The notes: a model not told the origin generated them from the letters alone. 64,000 nt of DNA from Burkholderia oklahomensis C6786 (GCF_000959365.1 NZ_CP009555.1:1178001-1242000), one strand, 5' to 3'. Numbered from the stretch's first letter, positions 40,873 through 50,633 are shown. Made by a program: numbers and translations.

Positions 40873-40898
40873 GCCCTCGCCTCGCGCGAGGGCTTTTT
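40873..40898 (+). terminator. Terminator of the cyd operon
   Basis: 8-bp stem GCCCTCGC / GCGAGGGC with a five-base loop, followed by TTTTTG TTTTTG. It is about 135 bases after cydX. Confidence 0.85.
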
Positions 40899-41826
40899 GT
40901 TTTTGCCTCGTGCGTGAGCGGGTTCGGTTTCGCGCATAGCCGTCGCGGATCGGCGGCGGCGCGCCCGGGCGGGCAACGCTCTCGTTTTCGTCGCATCTGC
41001 CGCTCGCGTCGACGCAATGCCGTCGGTTTCGGCGAATCGCTCGCAGCCCGTTTCGCCGAAAATGAACCGCGCGCCGCGCCGCCGATGCATGTCGCTTGCG
41101 TCTTCCGCTTTCGCGCCTGCCTCCCCGCCGCCGGCTTCTTTCGTCGCCGCTCGCTTGCCGCGGCCGCCGCGACTGCTCGGCGCTCATCCTCGTCTTCCGC
41201 CTCCCGCCTTCGCTGAACGCGCAGCCCACCCGCCGCATCGTTCAATCCATCAATCCATCCCTTTTTTGCAAAATCCAATGCCAATCCGATTCCAGATTGA
41301 TACCACTTGAACACCAATAGAAGGTTTCATAAGATCTTTCACACGGCTGCTCACAGGCCGCATCCACATCGGTGGAGGAGACATGAAGGATTTCCGTTTG
41401 GCCGGCATCGTCGCTTCCACCACATTCGGTGATGCCGGCACGCGCCGCCGCCCGCGCTGCGCCGCGACGATCAGGCTCGAACGTTCGCCGGCGGCTCGCC
41501 GTGCGCCGCCGATGAGTCGCGCCGCGCAGCCCGCCCGTTTCTCGTTTGGCCCCTTCGGCATCGCGGCACGCTTCGTCACCGCTCGCGTGGCCGCGCGTCG
41601 CTCATGAACACGCCCGCGCGCCGCCGCCCCGAGCGGCACGATCAGCACGATCGGCGCGACCGCCCCGAACCCGACCCGTGACGCGCGACCGCGCGCACGA
41701 ACGCACGCTTCGTCCTCCCTTTCGCCCGCGCGGCGCCCGAGCCTCCTCCGCAGCCTCCTTGAAAGACCCGATCGCAGCGACGTAATCCCACGGCGTCGTA
41801 TCGCCGTTTTTTTCCAAGGAATCCCC
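40899..41826. other. Gene-poor interval before the hexosaminidase gene
   Basis: About 930 bases with no confident gene. Roughly 41250-41400 is AT-rich, with an ATACCACT motif at 41300-41307 resembling the nag-promoter half-site. A frame at 41383-41607 (74 codons, MKDFRLAGIVASTTFG...) has a strong ribosome site GGAGGAGA but soon becomes Arg/Ala-rich like noncoding GC-rich sequence. It could be a leader peptide or a decayed gene. An AAGGAA ribosome site precedes the hexosaminidase ATG. Confidence 0.4.
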
Positions 41827-44325
41827 ATGAATCGAATCTCGCATTCCCTGTGCGCCGCCTTGCTGGCCGCGGCGGCGCTATTGCCCGCGGCATCGCGCGC
41901 GCAGCTACCCACGCGGGCCGCCGCCGGCCCGGCCGCGACGGCCGCACGGACGTCCCCCGCGCCCGCCACCCCCGCCGAGCTCGCCGCGATGCTGGCGAAC
42001 GGCCTCGCGGTGCGCGTCTCCGTCGACAACAATCACGCGGCGTCGGCAGGCGTGCCATGCGCCGACCTCGGCGCCGACTGGGCGAGTTGCGCGACGGGCC
42101 GCCTGATCCTGCAGAACCGCGGCCATCCGCAGATCGCCGACGGCGGCTGGCGGCTGTATCTGCACAGCATTCGACGGATTCTCAGGATCGATCTCCCGGG
42201 CTTCGCGCTGCGCCATCTGACGGGCGATCTGTACGAGCTGACGCCGCAGCCCGGCACGATCAAGCTCGCGCAAGGCGAGCGGATCGAGTTGCCGTTCGTC
42301 GCCGAATACTGGCTGCGCCGCTACAGCGACGTGATTCCACGCCCGTACGTCGTCGTCGACGGCGCGCCGCCCGCGGTGCTCCGGTACGACGACACGGACG
42401 ACGAGCTGCGCTACGTCGAAACGCTGCCCGCCGACGCGCAGAGCAACTCGCCCGGCAATGCGCCGCCCGTCGCCGCGCAGCCGGTCGCGAGCCGCGCGCT
42501 GCCGAGCGTGAAGCGGCAGCGCGCGCTGCCCGGCGCGCTCGATTTGCGCGGCGTCGATCTGACGCTGCCGGCGCTCTCGTCCACGCAGGTCGCGGCGTTG
42601 CGCGATCGCGCGGGCACGCTCGGCCTCGACGGCGCGGGCGTGCCCGTCTGGGGCGTCGTCGCGCCGCGCCGGCTGCCCGCCGACATCGCGGTGCCGGGCG
42701 GCTACCGGCTCGCGATCGGACCGCGCGGCGCGTTCGTCGAAGGCTACGATCGCGCGGGCCTCTACCACGGCGTGCAGACGCTCTTCTCACTCGCGCCGGC
42801 GGGCGGCGGAACCGTGCCGGCGATGCTCGTCGAGGACGCGCCGCGCTTCACCCATCGCGGGATGCACGTCGATCTCGCACGCAACTTCAAGCAGCCGGCG
42901 ACGCTGCGCCGCCTGATCGACCAGATGAGCGCGTACAAGCTCAACCGGCTGCATCTGCATCTGTCCGACGACGAGGGCTGGCGCATCGAGATTCCGGGCC
43001 TGCCGGAGCTGACCGACATCGGCTCGCGCCGCTGCCACGATCCGAGCGAAACGCGCTGCCTGCTGCCGCAGCTCGGCTCCGGGCCGGACAATCGCTCGGG
43101 CGGCGGCTATCTGACGCGCGACGACTACATCGCGCTGCTGCGCTACGCGGCCGATCGCTTCATCGAAGTGATCCCCGAGATCGACATGCCCGCTCACTCT
43201 CGCGCGGCCGTCGTGTCGATGGAGGCGCGCTATCGCCGCTTGCACGCGGCGGGCCGCGAGCAGGAAGCGAACGCGTATCGTCTGCTCGATCCGCAGGACA
43301 CGTCGAACCTGCTGACGGTCCAGTTCTACGACCGGCGCAGCGATCTGAACCCGTGCATGCCGGGCGCGCTCAACTTCGCGTCGAAGGTGATCCGCGAGAT
43401 CGCGTCGATGCATGCGGACGCGCAAGCGCCGTTGCGCATCTGGCACTTCGGCGGCGACGAGGCGAAGAACATCCTGCTCGGCGCGGGCTTCCAGCCGCTC
43501 GACGGCACCGATCCGGGCAAGGGCCGCGTCGATCTCGCCGCGCAGGACAAGCCGTGGGCGCGCTCGCCCGCATGCACCGCGCTGCTGCAGCGCGGAGAAA
43601 TCAAGTCGATCGACGAGTTGCCGACGCGCTTCGCGAAGCAGGTCAGCGCCGTTGTGAACGCGAACGGGATCGGCACGATGGCCGCATGGCAGGACGGCAT
43701 CAAGCACGCGAACGGGCCGCAGGACTTCGGCACGCGCAGCGTGATGGTGTCGCTGTGGGACACGATCTTCTGGGGCGCGTCCGACAGCGCGCGCGACTTG
43801 AGCGCGAAGGGCTATCGGACGGTGCTCGCGCTGCCCGACTACCTGTACTTCGATTTCCCGTACACGCGTAATCCGCGCGAGCGCGGCTACTACTGGGGAT
43901 CGCAGGCGACGGACGAGTACAAGGTGTTTTCGCTCGCGCCGGAGAACCTGCCGCAGAACGCCGAGGTGATGGGCGACCGCGACGGCAACCCGTTCGAGGT
44001 GACGAGCGCGGGCGCGGCGCCGCGCATCGAGGGCATCCAGGGGCAGGCGTGGGGCGAAGTGATGCGCAACGGGCAATTGCTCGAATACATGGTGTATCCG
44101 CGCCTCCTCGCGCTCGCCGAGCGCGCGTGGCACCGGGCCGACTGGGAGCTGCCGTATGCGGCGGGCGTGCGCTACAAGCTCGGCGACACGCATCACGTCG
44201 ACACGGCCGCGCTCGAACGTGACTGGGCGGGCTTCGCGACCGTGCTCAAGCAGCGCGAATTGCCGAAGCTCGAACGCGCGGGCATCGGGTATCGCAAGCC
44301 GACGTTCACGCTGACGGGCGAGTGA
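41827..44325 (+). CDS. Exported beta-N-acetylhexosaminidase (GH20, chitobiase-like)
   Basis: Releases GlcNAc from chitobiose/chito-oligosaccharides outside the cytoplasm. It has 832 residues: a signal peptide ending near SRA (about residue 25) with no lipobox, an N-terminal CHB_HEX carbohydrate-binding-like domain (about 50-200), and a GH20b domain (about 240-345). The GH20 TIM barrel follows, with MSAYKLNRLHLHLSDDEGWR and the catalytic Asp-Glu pair in IWHFGGDEAKN. A C-terminal CHB_HEX domain ends the protein. It sits convergent to the nag PTS operon, which would import and use the GlcNAc. Confidence 0.92.
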   Translation: MNRISHSLCAALLAAAALLPAASRAQLPTRAAAGPAATAARTSPAPATPAELAAMLANGLAVRVSVDNNHAASAGVPCADLGADWASCATGRLILQNRGHPQIADGGWRLYLHSIRRILRIDLPGFALRHLTGDLYELTPQPGTIKLAQGERIELPFVAEYWLRRYSDVIPRPYVVVDGAPPAVLRYDDTDDELRYVETLPADAQSNSPGNAPPVAAQPVASRALPSVKRQRALPGALDLRGVDLTLPALSSTQVAALRDRAGTLGLDGAGVPVWGVVAPRRLPADIAVPGGYRLAIGPRGAFVEGYDRAGLYHGVQTLFSLAPAGGGTVPAMLVEDAPRFTHRGMHVDLARNFKQPATLRRLIDQMSAYKLNRLHLHLSDDEGWRIEIPGLPELTDIGSRRCHDPSETRCLLPQLGSGPDNRSGGGYLTRDDYIALLRYAADRFIEVIPEIDMPAHSRAAVVSMEARYRRLHAAGREQEANAYRLLDPQDTSNLLTVQFYDRRSDLNPCMPGALNFASKVIREIASMHADAQAPLRIWHFGGDEAKNILLGAGFQPLDGTDPGKGRVDLAAQDKPWARSPACTALLQRGEIKSIDELPTRFAKQVSAVVNANGIGTMAAWQDGIKHANGPQDFGTRSVMVSLWDTIFWGASDSARDLSAKGYRTVLALPDYLYFDFPYTRNPRERGYYWGSQATDEYKVFSLAPENLPQNAEVMGDRDGNPFEVTSAGAAPRIEGIQGQAWGEVMRNGQLLEYMVYPRLLALAERAWHRADWELPYAAGVRYKLGDTHHVDTAALERDWAGFATVLKQRELPKLERAGIGYRKPTFTLTGE

Positions 44326-44332
44326 TCGGCGA

Positions 44333-44370
44333 GCCGGGCGACGCGTTGCGTGCGCGTCGCCCGGCTTGTT
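44333..44370 (+). terminator. Terminator-like hairpin after the hexosaminidase gene
   Basis: 13-bp perfect stem GCCGGGCGACGCG / CGCGTCGCCCGGC with a seven-base loop, followed by TTGTT. It starts eight bases after the stop codon. Confidence 0.75.
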
Positions 44371-45001
44371 CGATATCAATGCGGGGGGCGAGCGGCACTC
44401 GATCGAGCGGCGGATGTCCGGTTCGGGCGCGTGCGTCGCTCGCGGCTTCGCGACGCCCATGGCGGCACGGCTTCATCGATGGGCCGCCTGCCCGGCACGC
44501 CGCGACGCTCGATCGGGGCGCCGCCCATGCGGCGAATGATCGGCTCGGCAAACCGCCGTCGCGGCTGATTCGCCGAAGCGCGCGCCGCGAGCCATACATT
44601 GCGCCGCCGCCACGACCACCGCAGAGACGATGCGGACGCGCCCGGACGCCGATCGGCGCGGCGCCATGTCGAGCGCGTATTGCCGTTCGCGATCGTCGTT
44701 TTCGTCGGGCGACAGGCGCAGCGCTCGCGTCCGGAATCAGGCTTCGCGGTGTCGGTCCGGCACGCGGCCGCCTTCTCGCTTGCTTCTTTCGCTAGTTTTT
44801 TCGCTCGCCGCTTCGCAAGTGGCATCGCCGAATCGCACCTCGAAGAAACACGATGTCTCGCGCATCGAGCAAGCCGCCTTCGGCGCGCCGGCGATCCGCG
44901 ATGCCGCTCTGCCGAAGCCGCGGCGCCGCCCGCGTGCCGTTTCCTTTGCCGTTCGCCTTTCGCCGCGCGAAAAACCGCCTGCGCCGACCGCCGGATCAAA
45001 G
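44371..45001. other. Gene-free gap between hexosaminidase and nag operon ends
   Basis: About 630 bases between two converging transcripts, flanked by a terminator for each strand. Open frames here are Arg/Ala/Ser-rich with no family resemblance or ribosome site. I see no gene, repeat or mobile element in it. Confidence 0.5.
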
Positions 45002-45033
45002 AAAAAACGGCTTGCGACAATCGCAAGCCGTTT
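45002..45033 (-). terminator. Terminator of the nag operon (minus strand)
   Basis: 13-bp perfect stem AAACGGCTTGCGA / TCGCAAGCCGTTT with a three-base loop. Read on the minus strand it is followed by a T-run (the A-run at 45002-45007 on plus). It is 55 bases after the nagE stop. Confidence 0.93.
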
Positions 45034-45088
45034 CCCGTTTGTCGATCGAAGCCGAACCCGCCGCGCGGATTCGGCCGACCCAGTCGCG

Positions 45089-46894
45089 TCAGGCCGGCTG
45101 AGCCGCCGCGCCGCCGTCCGTCGACGGCAGGCGCGCCGCGAGCTGCTGCGCGTAGCGCGGCGCCGCCGGACCGCAGACGATGTGGAACGTGTCGCTCGAG
45201 ACCCACGCGACGTCGAGCGTCGCCAGGCGCTGACGATCGACCGCCGACGGATCACGCACGACGATGCGCAGGCGCGTCGCCGCAACCGCGTCGAGCGACG
45301 CGACGTTCGTCGCGCCGCCGAACACCGCGAGCCAGCGCGTCGGTTCCGGATCGAGCGGCCCGGCCGGCGAGCCGGCGGCCGATGCCGCCGAAACAGACGC
45401 AACAGACGCGGCAGGCGCGGCAGGCGCGGCCGCAGCCGCAGCCGCGGCGCCAGCCGGCGCGGACGCCGCCGCGCCGCTGCCGAGCGTCGCGCGAATCTCG
45501 TCGGCGATGATGTCCGCCTCCGGCCCGATGATCACCTGCACGCTGCTGCCGCCGCGCTTCAGCACGCCGCGCGCGCCGATCGTGCGCAGATCCGCTTCGG
45601 ACACCTTGTTCGGATCGACGACGGACAGACGCAGGCGCGTCGTGCACGCATCGACGACCGACAGGTTCGCCGCGCCGCCAAGCGCCGCGATGTAGCGCTG
45701 CGCGCGCGGCACGGACGCGCCGGCCGTCGGCGCGACGAAGCCGCCCGACGCGAACGACTGCGCTTGCGCGTCGGCGCCGGCCGGCTCGCGGCCCGGCGTC
45801 GCCATGTTGAACTTGCGGATGAAGAAGCGGAACAGGCCGTAGTACGCGACGCCGTACGCGACACCGAGCGGGATCGCGATCCAGCCCTTCGTCGCCAGCC
45901 CGTAGTTCAGCACGTAGTCGATCGCGCCCGCCGAGAACGTGAAGCCGAGCTTCACGCCGAGCATCTGGCAGATCGCGAGCGACAGCCCCGTCAGCACCGC
46001 GTGGATCACGTAGAGCACCGGCGCGAGGAACATGAAGCTGAACTCGATCGGCTCGGTCACGCCCGTCAGGAACGACGTGAGCGCCATCGAGAACAGCAGG
46101 CCGCCGACGACCGCGCGACGCTCCTTCGGCGCTTCGTGAAACATCGCGAGACACGCGGCCGGCAGGCCGAACATCATGATCGGGAAGAAGCCCGCCATGA
46201 AGCCGCCCGCGGTCGGATCGCCCGCGAAGAAGCGGTGCAGGTCGCCCGTCACCGCCGCGCCGCCCGCCGCCGGCGTGAACGTGCCGAACACGAACCAGAC
46301 GAGCGAATTGATGATGTGGTGCAGCCCCGTGACGAGCAGCAGACGGTTCAGGAACCCGTAGACGAACGTGCCGATCGCGCCCGCCGTCAGCAGCCACTGG
46401 CCGATCGCGTCGATCGCGTGCTGCACCGGCTGCCACACGTAGCCGAACACGATCCCGAGCACGACGCACGCGAGCCCCGTGATGATCGGCACGAACCGCT
46501 TGCCGCCGAAGAACGCGAGGTAGTCGGGCAGCTTGATGTCCTTGTAGCGGTTGTACAGGAGCCCCGCGACGACGCCCGCGATGATCCCCGACAGCACGCC
46601 CATGTTCAGCTTCGGATCGATGTCCTTCATGATCGCGACTTCGATCAGATAGCCGATCGCACCCGCGAGCGCCGCGACGCCGTTGTTGTCCTTGGCAAAG
46701 CCGACCGCGACGCCGATCGCGAACAGCAGCGGCAGGTTGTCGAAGATCGCGCCGCCGGCGTCGGCGATCATCTTGATGTTGAGCACGTCCTGCTGCCCGA
46801 GGCGCAGCAGGATGCCCGCCACCGGCAGCACCGCGATCGGCAGCATCAGCGCCCGACCGAGGCTTTGTATTTTCAGAAACGGGTTCCCGTCCAT
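45089..46894 (-). CDS. nagE: GlcNAc-specific PTS transporter, EIIC-EIIB plus a degenerate second EIIB
   Basis: Imports and phosphorylates N-acetylglucosamine. It has 601 residues. The EIIC membrane domain is about 1-360 (FLKIQSLGRALMLPIAVLPVAG, GVTEPIEFSFMFLAP). EIIB domain 1 (about 400-480) has the phosphorylatable Cys in VDACTTRLRLSV. An Ala/Pro linker follows, then a second EIIB-like domain (about 525-590) where the matching segment is LDAVAATRLRIVV, with no Cys. The ATG at 46894 follows GGAGG. EIIA/HPr/EI come from the adjacent nagF. The linker DNA has 9-base tandem repeats. Confidence 0.93.
   Translation of the reverse strand: MDGNPFLKIQSLGRALMLPIAVLPVAGILLRLGQQDVLNIKMIADAGGAIFDNLPLLFAIGVAVGFAKDNNGVAALAGAIGYLIEVAIMKDIDPKLNMGVLSGIIAGVVAGLLYNRYKDIKLPDYLAFFGGKRFVPIITGLACVVLGIVFGYVWQPVQHAIDAIGQWLLTAGAIGTFVYGFLNRLLLVTGLHHIINSLVWFVFGTFTPAAGGAAVTGDLHRFFAGDPTAGGFMAGFFPIMMFGLPAACLAMFHEAPKERRAVVGGLLFSMALTSFLTGVTEPIEFSFMFLAPVLYVIHAVLTGLSLAICQMLGVKLGFTFSAGAIDYVLNYGLATKGWIAIPLGVAYGVAYYGLFRFFIRKFNMATPGREPAGADAQAQSFASGGFVAPTAGASVPRAQRYIAALGGAANLSVVDACTTRLRLSVVDPNKVSEADLRTIGARGVLKRGGSSVQVIIGPEADIIADEIRATLGSGAAASAPAGAAAAAAAAPAAPAASVASVSAASAAGSPAGPLDPEPTRWLAVFGGATNVASLDAVAATRLRIVVRDPSAVDRQRLATLDVAWVSSDTFHIVCGPAAPRYAQQLAARLPSTDGGAAAQPA
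45392..45427. repeat. Four in-frame 9-base tandem repeat units in the nagE linker
   Basis: Two copies of AACAGACGC followed by two copies of GGCAGGCGC, then degenerate Ala-coding units. All are in frame with nagE and lengthen or shorten the Ala-rich linker by three residues each. This is a possible variable-number repeat. Confidence 0.7.
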
Positions 46895-46993
46895 TCGATC
46901 CTCCAATCCTTATCGTGTCTCGTCGTTGAATAATTGCTCAGCCATGTGGGTTGAAACCGAAACGCACGCGATACGCCTGACGCCGGACGCTCT

Positions 46994-49576
46994 TCAGTCC
47001 GCCGGCCAGATCTCGCGGCTTGCTGCCCTCACCGCCTGCGCCGATTCGAGCGCGAGCAGGTCTTGCGCGCGCTGCCGGCACAGCTGGTAATCGAGACGGC
47101 GCACCTGCGCCTTGATGCCCGGCACCGACCCCGGGTCCACCGACAATTCCGTCACGCCGAGGCCGACCAAGACCGGCACCGCGACCGGGTCGCCGCCCAG
47201 CGCGCCGCACACGCCGACCCACTTGCCGTGCTTCTCGGCGCCGCGCACGGTCGCGTCGACGAGCCGCAGCACGGCGGGATGCAAGCCGTCCGCGAGCGCC
47301 GCGAGATCCGCCTGGCAGCGGTCCATCGCGAGCGTGTATTGCGTGAGATCGTTCGTGCCGATCGACAGGAAGTCCGCGTGCTTCGCGAGCTGGTCGGCGA
47401 GAAGCGCGGCCGACGGCACCTCGATCATCACGCCCACTTCGACGGGCTCCGCGCGGCCCATCGCGCGCGCGAAGTCGTCGATGCGCTTCCTAATGCGCAC
47501 GAGCTCGCCGACGTCCGTCACCATCGGCAGCAGGATCCGCACCGAGCCGTACGGCTGCACCGCGAGGAGCCCCTGCAGCTGATCGTCGAGCAGATCCGGG
47601 CGCACCTGCGCGAGCCGGATCCCGCGCAGGCCGAGCGCCGGGTTCGGCTCGGGCGGCAGCGTCAGATAGTCGACTTCCTTGTCCGCGCCGACGTCGAGCG
47701 TGCGGATGATCGCCGTGCGCCCTTGCAGCGCGTCGACGATCGACTGATAACTCTGCTGATGTTCGGACGTCGTGGGCGCGGCCTGCCGATGGATGAACAT
47801 CAGCTCGGTGCGCAACAGGCCGATCGCGTCGGCGCCGTTGTCGACCGCGACGCGCGCGTCGTCGAGCGTCGCGATGTTCGCGGCGACTTCGATCTTGTGG
47901 CCGTCGCGCGTCACCGCGGCTTCGCCCGACACGCGCCGGTTCGCTTCGCGCACGCCCGCGAGACGCTGCCGTTCGAAGCGCGCGCGCTCGACGTCGAGCG
48001 CGGTCGGCGCGTATTCGAGGCGGCCCGCGCTCGCATCGACGACGACCTGCGTGCGCTCCGGAATCGCATACAGCGCATCGCCGACCGCGACGAGCGCCGG
48101 GATGCCGAGCTGGCGCGCGATGATCGCCGCATGCGAGGTCGCGCCGCCGCGCGCCATCACGAGCGCCTGCACGCGCTCGCGATCGAGCGACGACAGATCG
48201 GACGGCGTGAATTCCTCCGCCGCGAGCACCGCTTCGGCGGGCAGCTCGCGCGCGGTCGCGCTCGCGTGGCCGAGCGCGCGCAATACGCGCTTGTCGATGT
48301 CGCGCAGATCGGCCGCGCGCTCGGCGAGGAGCGCGTCGTCGACGTCGGACAGCACGGCGGTCTGCGCGCGGATCGTCTCGCGCCATGCGTAGCCCGCGCT
48401 CTTGCCGAGGCTGATCAAGTCGCGCGCGGCGTCGACGAGCGCCGGGTCTTCGAGCAGCACGCGGTGCACGGCGAAGATGCCGGCTTCGCCGATCGCGCCG
48501 CGCTGCGACGCTTCGCGCACCGTCGTCTCGAGCTCCGCGTCGACGGCGGCGAGCGCGCGGTCGAGCAGGCGGCTCTCGGCCGCCGGCGTGCCGCTCGCGA
48601 GCTCGGGCGGCGCGATGTCCGCGTCGTCCCAGCGCACGAGCGCGCCGACCGCGATGCCGGGCGCCGCGCACACGCCCGCGAGCGTGTTCGGATCGAGCGG
48701 CGCGAGCCCCGCCGCCGCGACGACGGGCGCCGGAGACACGATGCGCGCCGGCTTCTCTTCGACCTCGCCGTGCGCTTCGCGCAGCAGCTCGTGCGCGACG
48801 AGCTCGATCGCCTTCGCCGCGTCGCGGCCCGTCGCGACGAGCTCGATCGTCGCATGCTCGCCCGCGCCGAGGCCGAGCAGCCCGACGACGCTTTGCAGCG
48901 CCGCCTTGCGGCCTTCGAAATGCACGTCGACGTGTGCGTCGAGCCCGCGCGCCGCCTCGCGCGCACGGGCGGCCGGCCGCGCGTGCAGGCCGCCCGGCTG
49001 CGTGAGCGTGATCGACTTGCGCGCTTCGGCGGCGGGCTCCGCGGCGCTCGCGGCGGCGGCGGCGGCGCCTGCGCCTACACCTGCGCCCGCCGCCGCGCTG
49101 CGCGCGCGCAGCGTAAGCAGCGGCGTCTCGCCCGCCTTCGCGACGCCCGCGCCCGCGCGCCCGACGACTTCGAACGCATCCGAATTCGCGACCGCGATCA
49201 CCGACACGAGGCTATGCGCGGAGCGCGCGATCGCATCCTGATCGAACTCGATCAGCAGATCGCCCGCCGCGACGCGCGCGCCTTCCGCGACCTTCGCCGC
49301 GAAGCCGAGCCCGTTCAGCTCGACCGTGTCGATGCCGATGTGCAGCAGGATTTCCGCGCCGCCGTCGGCCGCGATCGTCACCGCGTGGCCGGTGCGCGCG
49401 ACGTGCGACACGATGCCCGCGCACGGCGCGACGAGCCGGCCCTCGAGCGGATCGATGCCGATGCCGTCGCCGAACATGCCGCCCGAGAACACAGGATCGG
49501 GCACGTCGGCGAGCGGCACGACGGGTCCCGTCAACGGAGCGACCAGCACGGTCTGGTCGTGGGATGCTTGCTTCAA
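46994..49576 (-). CDS. nagF: Multidomain PTS phosphotransferase EIIA-HPr-EI
   Basis: A self-contained phosphorelay from PEP to NagE. It has about 860 residues. The EIIA-Glc-like domain (about 10-160) has the active His in ILLHIGIDTVELNG. An Ala-rich linker leads to HPr (about 185-275, GGLHARPAAR). Enzyme I (about 300-855) has the swivelling His in GGATSHAAIIAR, GLLRTELMF, and a C-terminal PEP domain with GTNDLTQYTLAMDR. The start is uncertain: a TTG at 49576 lies six bases after GAGGAG, while an ATG at 49600 has a weak ribosome site. Fusion of all three general PTS steps is typical of Burkholderia NagF. Confidence 0.93.
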   Translation of the reverse strand: MKQASHDQTVLVAPLTGPVVPLADVPDPVFSGGMFGDGIGIDPLEGRLVAPCAGIVSHVARTGHAVTIAADGGAEILLHIGIDTVELNGLGFAAKVAEGARVAAGDLLIEFDQDAIARSAHSLVSVIAVANSDAFEVVGRAGAGVAKAGETPLLTLRARSAAAGAGVGAGAAAAAASAAEPAAEARKSITLTQPGGLHARPAARAREAARGLDAHVDVHFEGRKAALQSVVGLLGLGAGEHATIELVATGRDAAKAIELVAHELLREAHGEVEEKPARIVSPAPVVAAAGLAPLDPNTLAGVCAAPGIAVGALVRWDDADIAPPELASGTPAAESRLLDRALAAVDAELETTVREASQRGAIGEAGIFAVHRVLLEDPALVDAARDLISLGKSAGYAWRETIRAQTAVLSDVDDALLAERAADLRDIDKRVLRALGHASATARELPAEAVLAAEEFTPSDLSSLDRERVQALVMARGGATSHAAIIARQLGIPALVAVGDALYAIPERTQVVVDASAGRLEYAPTALDVERARFERQRLAGVREANRRVSGEAAVTRDGHKIEVAANIATLDDARVAVDNGADAIGLLRTELMFIHRQAAPTTSEHQQSYQSIVDALQGRTAIIRTLDVGADKEVDYLTLPPEPNPALGLRGIRLAQVRPDLLDDQLQGLLAVQPYGSVRILLPMVTDVGELVRIRKRIDDFARAMGRAEPVEVGVMIEVPSAALLADQLAKHADFLSIGTNDLTQYTLAMDRCQADLAALADGLHPAVLRLVDATVRGAEKHGKWVGVCGALGGDPVAVPVLVGLGVTELSVDPGSVPGIKAQVRRLDYQLCRQRAQDLLALESAQAVRAASREIWPAD

Positions 49577-49625
49577 CTGTGACTCCTCGGCACGTCTCAT
49601 GGCTGTCTCGTCTGGTCGGTGATCG

Positions 49626-50633
49626 TCAGTGAGTTTCGGTGACTTTGTGCAGATGGCGCGGCGCGTCGGGATCGCGGCCGCGTGCGACGGCGAGCTCGGC
49701 TGCCATCACGTAGAACGAAAGGATTGCGGCAATCGGATCGAGCGCCGGATGCGCGGTGCGCGCAAGCGGCAGCGTCGCGTCGGGCGTGCCCCCGGGCGCG
49801 GCGAGCAAAACGCGCGCGCCGCGTGCGCGCATGTCGCGCGCGAGTTGCAGAAGACCCTCCTGCTCCGGCCCGGGCGGCGCGAACACGAGGAGCGGATAGT
49901 CGCGGTCGATCAGCTCCATCGGGCCGTGCCGCACTTCGGCGCTCGAGAACGCCTCGGCCTGGATGCCCGACGTTTCCTTCAGCTTGAGCGCCGCCTCCTG
50001 CGCGATCGCGAGGCCGAGCCCCCGGCCGATCACGATCATCCGCTCGACGTCGCGCAACTCCTCGACGGCGGACGACCAATCGAGCCGGCCCGCCTGCCCG
50101 AGCGCGTCGGGCAGGCTGCGCAGCGCGGAGACGAGCGCGGCGTCGCGCTGCCAGAACGCGACGAGCTGCGCGGACAGCGACAGCATCGCGATATAGCTCT
50201 TCGTCGCGGCGACCGACAGCTCGGGGCCGGCGAGGAGCGGCAAGGGATGCTCGCACGCGTCGGCGAGCGGCGACGGCAGCACGTTGACGGCGGCGACCGT
50301 CAGCGCGCCGGCTTCGCGCAGCGCGGTCATCGTGTTGACGAGGTCCGGGCTCTTGCCCGATTGCGAGAACGCGAGCGCGAGCTGGCCCTGCACCTTGAGG
50401 GGCGCCTGCTGCAGCGTCGCGACCGACATCGGCAGCGACGCGACGGGCACGCCGAGGCGGCTCATCGTCAGGCTCGCGAAATAGCTCGCCGCGTGATCGG
50501 AGCTGCCGCGCGCGACGGTCAGCGCGACCTGCGGCACGTTCGCGGCGAGGTGGAGCGCGAGCGCCTCGACGCGGCGCGTGTCCGCGAGCTGCGCGGCGAC
50601 GACGCGCGCCGACTCGCGCGCCTCGTTAAGCAT
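49626..50633 (-). CDS. nagB: SIS-domain glucosamine-6-phosphate deaminase (NagB-II/AgaS-like)
   Basis: Two SIS domains without the glutaminase half of GlmS. It has 335 residues and probably converts glucosamine-6-phosphate to fructose-6-phosphate and ammonia. Visible motifs are ARGSSDHAASYFASL, SQSGKSPDLVNTM, GRGLGLAIAQEAALKLKETS and SSAEVRHGP. It sits between nagA and nagF in place of a classical NagB. The ATG at 50633 overlaps the nagA stop; a TTG at 50642 lies six bases after AAGGAG and may be the true start. Deaminase rather than isomerase activity is inferred from context. Confidence 0.85.
   Translation of the reverse strand: MLNEARESARVVAAQLADTRRVEALALHLAANVPQVALTVARGSSDHAASYFASLTMSRLGVPVASLPMSVATLQQAPLKVQGQLALAFSQSGKSPDLVNTMTALREAGALTVAAVNVLPSPLADACEHPLPLLAGPELSVAATKSYIAMLSLSAQLVAFWQRDAALVSALRSLPDALGQAGRLDWSSAVEELRDVERMIVIGRGLGLAIAQEAALKLKETSGIQAEAFSSAEVRHGPMELIDRDYPLLVFAPPGPEQEGLLQLARDMRARGARVLLAAPGGTPDATLPLARTAHPALDPIAAILSFYVMAAELAVARGRDPDAPRHLHKVTETH

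Noticed and set aside
44371..45001. Hypothetical genes in the gap between hexosaminidase and nagE
   Set aside because: Frames lack ribosome sites, are Arg/Ser/Ala-rich and differ between overlapping frames only by shift. No protein-like signal.
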